Shown: positions 24,079-32,579 of the stretch, one piece after another
Layout of the letters: each line of letters starts with the position of its first letter
Numbering within the stretch: position 1 is the first letter of the stretch
NCBI RefSeq assembly: GCF_000233455.1
Contig: NZ_JH376421.1
Location: 62,001 to 126,000, forward strand
Direction: 5' to 3'
Origin: [Clostridium] citroniae WAL-17108
Lineage (GTDB): Bacteria; Bacillota; Clostridia; Lachnospirales; Lachnospiraceae
DNA: 64,000 nt
Program-made: the position numbers and the translations under genes
Notes under the pieces: generated by a model
The model's input: the letters and a program-made list of their open reading frames with translations, nothing else
Told to the model about the DNA's origin: nothing
Databases searched by the model: none

Positions 24079-25464
24079 TTACTGTCCTGATTTGTAAGCG
24101 GCCTGCTCTTTTGTGAGGAAATCCGCCCACTTATCCAGGCAATCCTGAGAGGTCATCTCACCCAGCATAACGGCCTGGAAGTCAGTTGTCATATCTCCGT
24201 TGATAAAGGAGAAGTATGAGGTCAGCCAATACGGATTCTGGATCTGTACAAAATTCTCATCCTGCACGATCTCCATACAGGTCTGCATTGTGTGGTCTGC
24301 CTTAAACCAGTCTGTCTCGTAGCAGTCCGTGTTGGTGGGGACCTTAGCCATAAGCTCATCCATATGGTTCATGATATCTGCTGAACACAGATATTTGATC
24401 AGGTACATTGCGCCGCTGTAATCAGCGCCCTCGCCTTTGTCGCACACGGAGAAGATGTTGGGCTGCATGGCGGATGTAAAGTACCTGCCCTTGTCATTGG
24501 TCAAGGCTTTGGTGATCCCATAGTTTCCATCGCCCAGATTAGCCTTGTGGCTCTTCTCGGAGGATGAGTTGTGCATGATGTACAGGGCTGTGCCTGCGCC
24601 AAACTCAGCCACCATCTCATTAAATCCATTGTTGACACTATCCCCGGATACCCATCCGTTTTTATAAATGTCTACATATGCATCCATGGCCTCCGCAAAC
24701 TCAGGCGCATTGATAATGCACTGCCCGTTCTCATCAAAGTAGGAGCCCTCATAACCCAGGCCGTCCGTGTAGGTAAACAGCCATCCAAGAAGGTTATCAT
24801 AGGGCTTATTGCCCCGAAGGCTGAAAAAGTATGTTCCGCTGTCCTTATCCGCATATTTCTCGCAGTCTGCCAAAAACTCCTTTTGTGTCTGGGGAACCTG
24901 GATCCCCTTTTCATTAAATACCCCTGCGTTGTACCAGGAAAGGTCCTGATTGTATCCGTAGGGAACACCGTACAGGTCCTCTCCTCCTGCCAAGTCCTTT
25001 AATGTGGAAATAAGGGATGGGACGATCTTTCCCGAGTCCTCCCATGCCTCAAATTCGGTTTGGATGGGGTGTAATGCATCCATCGCAACATAGGTCATCA
25101 CATTGGAGAAACCAAGGCTTACCACATCCGGCATGGTTCCGGTTGCCACCGCTGTTGCAAATGCGTCCGGGAAGTCCTTGTTGGCAAATCCGGTATACAC
25201 AAACTCATACTGATCCTGTGACGCGTTCAGCTCATCAAATATCTCCTCAAACATAACGGATGACTGCTCGTCCGATGCGTGATACCAGAACTCGATCGTC
25301 TGCTTCTCACCAGCGGCCGCCGCCGTACCTGTCTCTGTTCCCGCTGCTGTTCCCGCTCCACTGTCAGGTGCTGCAGAAGATGAATCCTTTCCAGAACCGC
25401 CGCAGCCGGTCAGGCTTCCTGCTGCCACAGAGGCTGCCAGGATCAATGCTAATGTTTTTTTCAT
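24079..25464 (-). CDS. ABC sugar transporter substrate-binding lipoprotein
   Basis: A 461-residue extracellular binding protein (family 1 type). Its signal peptide MKKTLALILAASVAAGSLTG ends in the lipobox LTGC. A Ser/Gly/Ala-rich linker and the mature domain (IEFWYHASDEQSSVMFEEIF) follow. AMQPNIFSVCDKGEGADYSGAMYLIKYLCS fits the hinge and C-lobe of oligosaccharide-binding proteins. Start at 25464 is set by TAGGAGGAAC. It follows two permease genes, and no ATPase gene is present; such Firmicutes importers usually share an MsmX/UgpC-type ATPase encoded elsewhere. Ligand probably a plant-derived oligosaccharide. Confidence 0.88.
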   Translation of the reverse strand: MKKTLALILAASVAAGSLTGCGGSGKDSSSAAPDSGAGTAAGTETGTAAAAGEKQTIEFWYHASDEQSSVMFEEIFDELNASQDQYEFVYTGFANKDFPDAFATAVATGTMPDVVSLGFSNVMTYVAMDALHPIQTEFEAWEDSGKIVPSLISTLKDLAGGEDLYGVPYGYNQDLSWYNAGVFNEKGIQVPQTQKEFLADCEKYADKDSGTYFFSLRGNKPYDNLLGWLFTYTDGLGYEGSYFDENGQCIINAPEFAEAMDAYVDIYKNGWVSGDSVNNGFNEMVAEFGAGTALYIMHNSSSEKSHKANLGDGNYGITKALTNDKGRYFTSAMQPNIFSVCDKGEGADYSGAMYLIKYLCSADIMNHMDELMAKVPTNTDCYETDWFKADHTMQTCMEIVQDENFVQIQNPYWLTSYFSFINGDMTTDFQAVMLGEMTSQDCLDKWADFLTKEQAAYKSGQ

Positions 25465-25587
25465 AGTATAGTTCCTCCTACTAATTTTTATTGTGATTTC
25501 CTCCATGCCCCGGTATTCTGTCCATAAAGCGGACGTTGTGGCCAAAACAGGTCCGGGACTGGAAAGTGACATTCCATTTCGGGCTGA

Positions 25588-26430
25588 CTAACCCTTCACA
25601 GCGCCGCTGGTAGCTCCTCCTGCCAGATTCTTTTGTATAATGGAAAATAAAAGCAGCGCAGGGATCAGGGCAACCACGCAGGCTGCGGCAATTCCCCCAT
25701 AGTTGGTGTTGGCCTCCCCCTGAAAGATGCTGAGTGCCAGGGGAATCGTATATTTTTCTTTTCTGGTGATAAATGCAGTGGCATACACATACACGTTCCA
25801 TGAGTTAATAAACGCATAGGCTCCGGTGGCCACAATGCTTGGTTTCATGGCCGGAAGCAGGATCCGGAACACTGCCTGGAGAAGGCTGCAGCCATCCACC
25901 TGGGCCGCTTCCTCCAATGTCCGGGGGATCGCATTGTAGTAACCCATCATCATAAACATACAGTAAGGAAGGTTTGTACAGGAACAGACAATGATCAGAG
26001 AGCGCAGGTCATTGATCAGCTTCAGATTGTTCATGCTCTGAAACAGAGGGATCATCAGCACCACTGCCGGAAACATCTGGGTACATAGAAGAAGCACGTA
26101 TACAAATGACTTTCCCCTGAATTTGTACCTGGACATGGCATATCCTCCAATCAGTGCCATGACGCTGACCAGTGTGGTAACGGAGATGGATACGATAAAG
26201 CTGTTAATAAAATATTGTTCAAAGTGAAGCTTTTTGAATAGGTTCACAAAATTGTCAAAGGTGATATTGACAGGCCAGTAGGTGAGGGGTTTTGCAAACA
26301 CCTCGGTGCTGGTTTTCAGCGCAGTTACCAGGATCCAGTAAAATGGTGCCAGGGTGATCAGCAGAAAGATTGCCAGAGGCACTGCCAGGAAGAAAAACCT
26401 GTTGAGTTTTTGTTTTCTTTTTGTTCCCAT
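25588..26430 (-). CDS. ABC sugar transporter permease (MalG/AraQ type)
   Basis: A 280-residue permease with six membrane segments. The EAA loop EEAAQVDGCSLLQAVFRILLP, which contacts the ATPase, is plain. The early KTSTEVFAKPLTYWP segment is typical of MalG-like subunits. Its ATG overlaps the stop of the preceding permease by one base (TGATG) behind GGAGGAG, a coupled arrangement. Confidence 0.92.
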   Translation of the reverse strand: MGTKRKQKLNRFFFLAVPLAIFLLITLAPFYWILVTALKTSTEVFAKPLTYWPVNITFDNFVNLFKKLHFEQYFINSFIVSISVTTLVSVMALIGGYAMSRYKFRGKSFVYVLLLCTQMFPAVVLMIPLFQSMNNLKLINDLRSLIIVCSCTNLPYCMFMMMGYYNAIPRTLEEAAQVDGCSLLQAVFRILLPAMKPSIVATGAYAFINSWNVYVYATAFITRKEKYTIPLALSIFQGEANTNYGGIAAACVVALIPALLLFSIIQKNLAGGATSGAVKG

Positions 26431-27347
26431 CAATACATCTCCTCCTTGCCCAGTTTACCGATTTTAATATAGGTGAACGCCACCACCATCATGATACAGC
26501 TTGCAATGGCTGCCAGGGCGGACGCATATCCGTAATTATACTCCAGCTTAAACTTCTGCATAATATACAGGGGCATGGTCATGGTCGCGTTATTGGGTCC
26601 GCCTCCTGTCAGGGTATTGATCAAATCCACCGCATTAAAGGTCCAGATGGAGCGCAGCAAGGTGGTGATGACAATGGTATCCTTGATCATGGGCAGGGTG
26701 ATCTTAAACAGGGTCACCATTGTCCTGGCGCCATCAATTCTGGCGGATTCATAGATATCATCGGATATTCCCGCCAGTGCCGACAGGTAGCTGATGGTAA
26801 AGAAGGGAATCCCTCTCCACACATTGGCAATAATGACAGCTGTCATAGCCCTGGTGCTGTCTGAGAACCAGGATATATTCTGGTCGATCAGCCCCAGCTT
26901 TAACAGCAGGTCATTGAGGACCCCAAAGGTCTCTCCGTAGATCAGGGACCAGATAATGGCCACCATAACGCCTGCCACTGCCCAGGGGGACAGGACCAGG
27001 GCCCGGTACAGGCCTCTTCCCTTAAACTTTTGGTTCAGCAGATAAGCCAGCCAAAATCCCAGTATGGTCTGGGCCGCAACGCTGACAGCCACCCATACCA
27101 CTGAATTCTTAATCGCTTTCATAAATACTTTGTCTTCCGTAAACACGGTCACAAAGTTCTGAAACCCTATAAAATGTCTCTCATCCGGCTTTAGCAGCCT
27201 GTATTCCTGAACGCTCATGACAAACACATTGATCATGGGCCAGAGCAGGAACAGTGACACAAAAAGCAATATGGGCGCAAGCAGTATGTAAGGTGTGGCC
27301 TGCCTTTTATAATAGAGATATTTCTCCCGTCTTCCTGTCCTCTTCAT
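26430..27347 (-). CDS. ABC sugar transporter permease (MalF/UgpA type)
   Basis: A 305-residue six-segment permease. The EAA loop reads YESARIDGARTMVTLFKITLP, and TGGGPNNATMTMPLYIM near the end is characteristic of sugar ABC permeases. AAGGAGG precedes the ATG. It follows the second dehydratase gene by 80 bp, with the rest of the operon downstream. Confidence 0.92.
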   Translation of the reverse strand: MKRTGRREKYLYYKRQATPYILLAPILLFVSLFLLWPMINVFVMSVQEYRLLKPDERHFIGFQNFVTVFTEDKVFMKAIKNSVVWVAVSVAAQTILGFWLAYLLNQKFKGRGLYRALVLSPWAVAGVMVAIIWSLIYGETFGVLNDLLLKLGLIDQNISWFSDSTRAMTAVIIANVWRGIPFFTISYLSALAGISDDIYESARIDGARTMVTLFKITLPMIKDTIVITTLLRSIWTFNAVDLINTLTGGGPNNATMTMPLYIMQKFKLEYNYGYASALAAIASCIMMVVAFTYIKIGKLGKEEMY

Positions 27348-27428
27348 TCATAACCTCCTTTTCACCTTTCCCTCTGGTCAAGACTCCCGCATCTTCAGAT
27401 CACGGGCTGCTGCCGTCAGTTCCAGTTC

Positions 27429-28565
27429 TTAATCCGGCAGATAAATTTCCCTGCTGAGTAAAAGACCGTCCTTTTCCAGCTTCTCTATATTCATGCGAAG
27501 GGGATTTCCCACAAAACCATCCTCCCAGTAAAAACGATTTCCTTTTTTGGTGGGCGGATACAATGTGTATGCCCCCACAGGCGCGCTGATGGGTTCGTGG
27601 TACTCAATCCGCTCGTCCTCATTATATAAGCATCCGAACAAAAGATTCAGGTACAAGCGTCCGCCGGAAGAAAATGTCTTTCCCTGGGCCCTGCACATAT
27701 CCCTGATGGCCAACAGGTCATCCATTCTTGTCATCCTGCCCACGGAAGGCTGCAGATGATCCACTCCTTTTTCCAGATAAGTCTCATATGCATAGGAGAT
27801 ACGCATGGATTCCCCAAATGCCAGAGGCTGTTTGACGCCCATCTCCTTCAGTGCCCTGATGCCGTTCATATCATGGGCGTGGATGGGTTCCTCAAACCAT
27901 TCCAGGTCATATGACTCCGCCATCTTTGCAAACCGCACCGCATCCTCCACCCCAAATACCTGGTTCGCATCCACCGCTATTCCGACTTCACTGCCCACAG
28001 CTTCCCTGACCTTAGCGATCCGGCGGATGTCCCTCTCCATATCCCTGCCGCAGTCACTGCCCACTTTAAACTTTACTGTCTTATATCCCTCCGATACATA
28101 TCTGGTCATATCATCCACCAGCTCATCATCGGTCAGGAGCAGGGAACCTCCCCCTTTATAACAGACAGCCCAGTCCTTATCAGCCCCCAGAAAACGGTGC
28201 AGGGGTTTTCCATGTCTCTGGGCAAGGATATCCAGCATCATCAGGTCCACCTGCCCCACATCCACTGCCTGGCTGCTCTGAAAACCGGCATTGCGTACCT
28301 GCCAGTACAGATCATGCCGCCAATCATTGTAACTTTTTTTTCCACCGCCGAACAGCTTTGGAAGCATGGTCTCCACAAACCCTCTTCCAATGGCCAGATG
28401 GTGTGCGCAGCATCCTTCATCATCATATAAATCCAGGAAACCTGTTTCCGGTGCAAACTTTCCCATCCCCCCTGTCCCGTCCTTAAACGGTTTGTAAAGA
28501 GGAATTTGTTTCATACTGTAATATACGGCCTTTGTAAAACATATTCTGTCTGCAAATTCAAACAT
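27429..28565 (-). CDS. Enolase-superfamily acid-sugar dehydratase/racemase, copy 2
   Basis: A 378-residue enolase-superfamily TIM barrel, paralogous to 19164-20291. It shares YKTVKFKVGSDCG, GIAVDANQVFG, LEWFEEPIHAHDM and LAFGESMRISY, supplying the base lysine and metal-binding acids. The same HLQPSVGRMTRM position is found in copy 1. The ATG at 28565 has GGGGAAG upstream and is favoured over one six codons earlier. It is the first gene of the ABC-propeller-GH43 operon. Two dehydratases bracketing one transport operon suggest two related acid substrates or consecutive epimerase/dehydratase steps; unproven. Confidence 0.82.
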   Translation of the reverse strand: MFEFADRICFTKAVYYSMKQIPLYKPFKDGTGGMGKFAPETGFLDLYDDEGCCAHHLAIGRGFVETMLPKLFGGGKKSYNDWRHDLYWQVRNAGFQSSQAVDVGQVDLMMLDILAQRHGKPLHRFLGADKDWAVCYKGGGSLLLTDDELVDDMTRYVSEGYKTVKFKVGSDCGRDMERDIRRIAKVREAVGSEVGIAVDANQVFGVEDAVRFAKMAESYDLEWFEEPIHAHDMNGIRALKEMGVKQPLAFGESMRISYAYETYLEKGVDHLQPSVGRMTRMDDLLAIRDMCRAQGKTFSSGGRLYLNLLFGCLYNEDERIEYHEPISAPVGAYTLYPPTKKGNRFYWEDGFVGNPLRMNIEKLEKDGLLLSREIYLPD

Positions 28566-28602
28566 TTTTCTTCCCCGTTTCATATGTTTTTAACTGAAAA
28601 TC

Positions 28603-28631
28603 ATTATATCAGAGCTTTGTTTTTGTGAGAA
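28603..28631 (-). promoter_or_regulatory. Candidate sigma-70-type promoter for the ABC-GH43 operon
   Basis: Minus-strand TTCTCA, 17 nt, TATAAT, 38 bp before the start. A second TATAAT lies at 28639-28644 with a poor -35. No -24/-12 element is seen, unlike the other PrpR-linked operon. Confidence 0.4.
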
Positions 28632-28747
28632 TTGACATATTATACGATATCCGAGACATTTTTTAATCAATATATCTATTTTCTCATTTAGCCGTTCAAT
28701 TTATTTCATTTAAAAACAAAACGCTTCATATCATCTCACCGCTGAAA

Positions 28748-28765
28748 TCTATATGCAGATATAGA
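28748..28765. promoter_or_regulatory. Palindrome upstream of ABC operon
   Basis: TCTATAT-GCAG-ATATAGA, perfect 7-bp arms, about 120 bp upstream of the candidate promoter in the 309-bp gap 28566-28874. It is a candidate site for the neighbouring PrpR-like regulator. Otherwise the gap is AT-rich and contains only the promoter elements and the terminator at 28809-28864. Confidence 0.35.
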
Positions 28766-28808
28766 ATAAAAATTTTTTATTTATTAATCCCTTAAAAACA
28801 GCAAAACA

Positions 28809-28864
28809 GCCTAAAACAGCGCTGCATCCGCCAGTTGCCTGAGGTCTGCAACGCTGTTTTAGGC
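28809..28864 (-). terminator. Terminator-like hairpin after the PrpR-like regulator gene
   Basis: GCCTAAAACAGCG (28809-28821) and CGCTGTTTTAGGC (28852-28864) are perfect 13-bp arms; the loop contains a second small stem (GTTGC / GCAAC). On the minus strand the structure is followed by TGTTTTGCTGTTTTT. It starts 11 bp after the regulator stop. Confidence 0.65.
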
Positions 28865-28874
28865 CGTACTATGG

Positions 28875-30782
28875 TCAGATCCCATACTTCTTCATGTATC
28901 TCCAAAGGGTGGAGGTGCTGATATTCAGATGCTTTGCCGTAAGCATCCTGTTCCCGTTATATCGCATCAAGGCATCCCGGATATCCTTTATCTTTGCCTC
29001 CTCCAGAAAACCTCTGTCTGATGATGTCTGGGGTATCTTTACCTCCTGCTCCGACAGATCGTACAGGGAGTCCAGAAGGTCCTGAACATATTCCCCTGAG
29101 ATTTTCCTCCTGGTGGCTGTAAGGATCATACGCTCACAAAAGGATTCCAACTGGACGTCATTGTTATCCCACTGGAAACTGAGGATCTTTTCCCTGGCCT
29201 CCGGTGTCAGCACATGGTATCTGGTATGACGTTCCAGGTATTTCTTATAATATTCATCCAGCAGGATCTCCAGATCCATTCTGCGCTCCGAGGCTTTGGG
29301 AAGTGTGATCCCAAAGGCCTTTAGCAGGTAGTACAGGTCTTTGCGGAACCTTCCCTCATTGACCATTTTTTTCAGATCCTTGGAGGTGCACGCAATGATA
29401 CGGGTATCCACCCGCTGCACGCTTTCATTTTCAATGTCCAGGAGACCAAACCTTTTTTTGCGGATCGCGCTGAGAAGATATCTCTGCACGGGCAGCTCCA
29501 GCTTATCCACGGCGCGTATCACCAGGGTTCCGTCATTTGCCTTAAGTAACGCACCTCTCTGCTTTTTATCAAAGCCGGCTTCCGAGATCCCAAATAAAGC
29601 GTGCATCTGGCGCTCCACCGGTATATTGCCCGCGTTCACCACCACAAAGGGACCGTTTTTGCGCAGGCTGTAATTGTGTATTCCCTGGCAGAACTGTTCC
29701 AGTTCTTCGTAGGAATATCCTTCCACCAGGATGGGGCTGCTGGACTGGGCGTAGATTTTGGCCAGGGCCACGGCATCCTTAAACCCCGGCCGTTTGAGCA
29801 GCATATGGTCCAGATTCTCATGGGCTACAAACCCGGCCAGAAGTTTTTCCTTCATTTTGTCCTCCGACCAGTCCAGCCTCATGGTCCGGTTGCAGGATAT
29901 GATAGCGCCTGTAATCACCTGCTCTACCACAATAGGCTCCGCGATCACCACCATGGCGTTTTTCTCATTGCTGATAAAGGCGGAATAGGTTTCCTCTTCC
30001 CCTGCCAGCACTTTCCCGATCTTTTCCCCGTCCATGAATGGCATGATCTCTGATATGTGCTGGCCGGCAGCTGATTTGACGCTGGTTTTAAGCATTTCCT
30101 CCATCACCCGGTTCATGGTCTGGATCTGCCCGTCCGCCCCGATCTTTACAATACCGTTAAAGGAGCTGTCAAGTACTGTGGAGAACTGGGCGTAACTGTG
30201 CTTTTCAGACTCAGCCATTTCATACATGGTCTCTGCCTGGTTGATGGCAATTTCAATGGATTCTCCTGTGGTTGAGAGGAACACTGAGGGAAAATCCTTC
30301 TGCGTGGCGTAGCGCACACATTTTTCTCCTCCTATGAGCACATCGATCCCCTCCGCAATGCCGTGCTCCACCAATTCATACCAATCATCCTGATTCTCCA
30401 GATGATAGGTGGTGATCTTTACCTCGTAGAGCTGCTCAAAATAAGTAGTGTCACAGAGCATTCCCTCCCAGCAGAAGATCCCTATTTTGGGAAACGGTTT
30501 GTTTACCATCTTCTTTGCCTTAACGATAAGCAGTCCCAGCTCCTGGGCGGTCATCACCACCTCAACCGTGGGAATGCTGGTATAAAGCTTTACGTCACTG
30601 GCCTGATGTCCCCTGGCCACAACAATGTTCGCCCCCAGTTCAATGGCTTTCCTGGTTTCCTCCACCACATTGTCAATGGTGGTGGGCTTGTTGACAATCA
30701 CATGGTTTTTCCGTTTGCTGAGAATGGCCTCCGCCTGACGGCACATGGTCTCATTGGGTAAAAATACAGCAATCCCTGACAC
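28875..30782 (-). CDS. PrpR-like regulator with degenerate AAA+ domain
   Basis: A 635-residue regulator with the plan of PrpR-type activators: PrpR_N sensor (about 5-190, ELGANIVVARGHQASDVKLY), PAS domain (about 205-310, LDSSFNGIVKIGADGQIQTM), AAA+-like domain (about 335-560) and Fis-type HTH (NRMLTAKHLNISTSTLWRYMKKY). The ATPase domain keeps the fold (KNGPFVVVNAGNIP, VDTRIIACTSKDLKKMV, FRKDLYYLL). It has VEGYSYEELEQF where Walker A should be, no GAFTGA loop, and ALLKANDGTLVIRAVDKLEL in place of the GGTIFLDEI Walker B. It should not hydrolyse ATP or remodel sigma-54 and may act at ordinary promoters. It sits 15 bp after the serine hydrolase gene, upstream of the ABC-GH43 operon. Confidence 0.82.
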   Translation of the reverse strand: MSGIAVFLPNETMCRQAEAILSKRKNHVIVNKPTTIDNVVEETRKAIELGANIVVARGHQASDVKLYTSIPTVEVVMTAQELGLLIVKAKKMVNKPFPKIGIFCWEGMLCDTTYFEQLYEVKITTYHLENQDDWYELVEHGIAEGIDVLIGGEKCVRYATQKDFPSVFLSTTGESIEIAINQAETMYEMAESEKHSYAQFSTVLDSSFNGIVKIGADGQIQTMNRVMEEMLKTSVKSAAGQHISEIMPFMDGEKIGKVLAGEEETYSAFISNEKNAMVVIAEPIVVEQVITGAIISCNRTMRLDWSEDKMKEKLLAGFVAHENLDHMLLKRPGFKDAVALAKIYAQSSSPILVEGYSYEELEQFCQGIHNYSLRKNGPFVVVNAGNIPVERQMHALFGISEAGFDKKQRGALLKANDGTLVIRAVDKLELPVQRYLLSAIRKKRFGLLDIENESVQRVDTRIIACTSKDLKKMVNEGRFRKDLYYLLKAFGITLPKASERRMDLEILLDEYYKKYLERHTRYHVLTPEAREKILSFQWDNNDVQLESFCERMILTATRRKISGEYVQDLLDSLYDLSEQEVKIPQTSSDRGFLEEAKIKDIRDALMRYNGNRMLTAKHLNISTSTLWRYMKKYGI

Positions 30783-30797
30783 GCTAATACCTCCTGG

Positions 30798-32291
30798 TTA
30801 TTTCTTCTTCAGCTTCCCCTCCCATATCCCGGCAAACTCCTCAAACCGGAATTCCTGGGTATGTTTCATATAGCACAGCAGCCCGGCGCCCTTAAAGACA
30901 GCCTGCATTTCAAAAACAGCCATGTTTTCGCCCAGCATGTCTGATCTTATGTAAAGGGAGCAAAAATCCAGCCACTCCGCCTTTGTGACACAGGCATCAT
31001 TGTACTGAGGGAAGCTTCCGGGCCGGGCGGTTTCCCATCCCACCGGCAGTTCATATACCTCATCCCCTGTGCAAAAACAGATCCTGTCGCTGAAAAACAC
31101 TATCTTTTTCCAGACGCCTGCATCTTCGCACCAATACTCTTTTCCCCAAAGGTCGGATCCTGCTTCCTTGGCATCCTTGCTTCTGGCATTGGCGGACAGG
31201 AAATCCCCGGGGCATTCCCCGGACCAGGTCATGCCGCCAGCCCCGGCATCCTCCGATGATCCCCTGCCCGCGCAGGACCGGCCGCGGTAACCGGCCAAGG
31301 TGTCCCCACAGGACAAACCGCCTGGACATGGTCCATCGCTCCCACGGGACGGATTTCCTGAATGTCCCCGGGAGGACAGTGCTGGAAAGATATTCCGGTA
31401 CAAGCTGTCGTAGATCGCCTGGTTTCCCTCAGGCAGGCTGGTGGTATCCGCGGTGGTGATCACGGCCAGGTCATGATCCGGATAGCACAGGACCAGCTGT
31501 CCGCCCTTGCCGTAACAACCGAATCCGTGATGGGTCAGGCGCCAGAACTGGTAGCCGTATCCCTGGCGTTCTTCCTTCACAGCTCCCCTCATCCGGGTGG
31601 GAGTCTGAAAGGAGACAGCCTGTTTCATATATCCCTTTGGCAAGAGCTGCTTTCCCCGGAACACTCCCCCTTCCATCAGCAGCCTGGCAAATTTGATCAT
31701 ATCCCCTGTTTTAGCCATAAGGCCGCTGCCCCCCATGGCCTCATTAAACTCATTCCTTATGAAATATGCCTCCTTAGAAAATCCGATCTCGTCCAGGCAC
31801 TTCTCCCTGAGATACTCCATGATCTCTTTTCCTGACAGCTTTTCCACCAGCGCACAGAGGGTATGGGAGGATGACGTGTCATACATAAAGACCATCCCTG
31901 GCTCATGATGGGGCTGTGTATGGAAAAAACTGGGCACCCATGGCTGTCCGGGGTCCCTTTTGTACGTGGTCTTATCATAGCAGGTCTGCATCCTCAGCAT
32001 ATCCCTGATGGTCATCCTGGCCAGCTGAGGAGGAATGATGTCCGGGGCATATTCCGGAAAATACTGCAGGATTGGATCAGACAGCCCGATCCTGCCCTCT
32101 TCACACAAAAGCCCCACCGCCACTGATACAAAGCTTTTGCTCACGGAGAACATGCGCTGCAGAGTATGCGGCCCAAAGGGTCCGAAATACCGCTCACCTA
32201 TAACCTTCCCTCTATAAATAAGGGCCACGCTGTGCAGACAGACCTCCGCCTCCTCCAACTCCCTGATAAACCGTCCCATGATCTTGTCCAT
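30798..32291 (-). CDS. Serine hydrolase, class C beta-lactamase / esterase fold
   Basis: A 497-residue protein without signal peptide. The catalytic SxxK is SVSK at about residue 49 (RMFSVSKSFVSVAVGLL). The second motif is YDTSSSHTL near 130, and HHGFGCYGKGGQLVLCYPDHDLAV gives the third active-site strand. This family includes esterases, D-aminopeptidases and penicillin-binding relatives. In a glycan locus, removal of acyl groups is a fair guess, not shown. Residues of about 300-370 form a Gly/Ser/Cys-rich, GC-rich insertion (GYRGRSCAGRGSSEDAG) unlike the rest. First gene of a two-gene unit with the PrpR-like regulator and divergent from the two-component system. Confidence 0.8.
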   Translation of the reverse strand: MDKIMGRFIRELEEAEVCLHSVALIYRGKVIGERYFGPFGPHTLQRMFSVSKSFVSVAVGLLCEEGRIGLSDPILQYFPEYAPDIIPPQLARMTIRDMLRMQTCYDKTTYKRDPGQPWVPSFFHTQPHHEPGMVFMYDTSSSHTLCALVEKLSGKEIMEYLREKCLDEIGFSKEAYFIRNEFNEAMGGSGLMAKTGDMIKFARLLMEGGVFRGKQLLPKGYMKQAVSFQTPTRMRGAVKEERQGYGYQFWRLTHHGFGCYGKGGQLVLCYPDHDLAVITTADTTSLPEGNQAIYDSLYRNIFPALSSRGHSGNPSRGSDGPCPGGLSCGDTLAGYRGRSCAGRGSSEDAGAGGMTWSGECPGDFLSANARSKDAKEAGSDLWGKEYWCEDAGVWKKIVFFSDRICFCTGDEVYELPVGWETARPGSFPQYNDACVTKAEWLDFCSLYIRSDMLGENMAVFEMQAVFKGAGLLCYMKHTQEFRFEEFAGIWEGKLKKK

Positions 32292-32504
32292 GCCAAGCCC
32301 TCCCCCATTCCTTATCTTCCGGTCATCCCCATTACATTTCCCTGTCTTCCGGGTATCCCGGTCCGCCCTTTTCGGCTCCGCCTATTCCTTAATCCCTAAA
32401 TTATAGGTAACAGACCCATTTTTACATCGGATGTCCTAAACAGTTACAATTATAGCATGAATACCACAGGGTTGATAACCATGTTAACATTAAAATTCCC
32501 CATC

Positions 32505-32535
32505 TTTCGTAATTCCCTTCTTTGTATGTTATAAT
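32505..32535 (+). promoter_or_regulatory. Candidate promoter for the two-component system
   Basis: TATAAT at 32530-32535, preceded by TG near the -10 (TATGTTATAAT). The -35 is weak (TTTCGT, 19 nt away). It is 45 bp before the kinase ATG. The 288-bp divergent region 32292-32579 shows nothing else clear. Confidence 0.35.
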
Positions 32536-32579
32536 TTTAGTCAAAAAACAAAGGAAATGCTATTGCGGGGGGATAATAA

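Noticed and set aside
28626..28640. TGTGAGAATTGACA as a catabolite response element
   Set aside because: It lacks the central CG of the cre consensus and the match is too weak to support.
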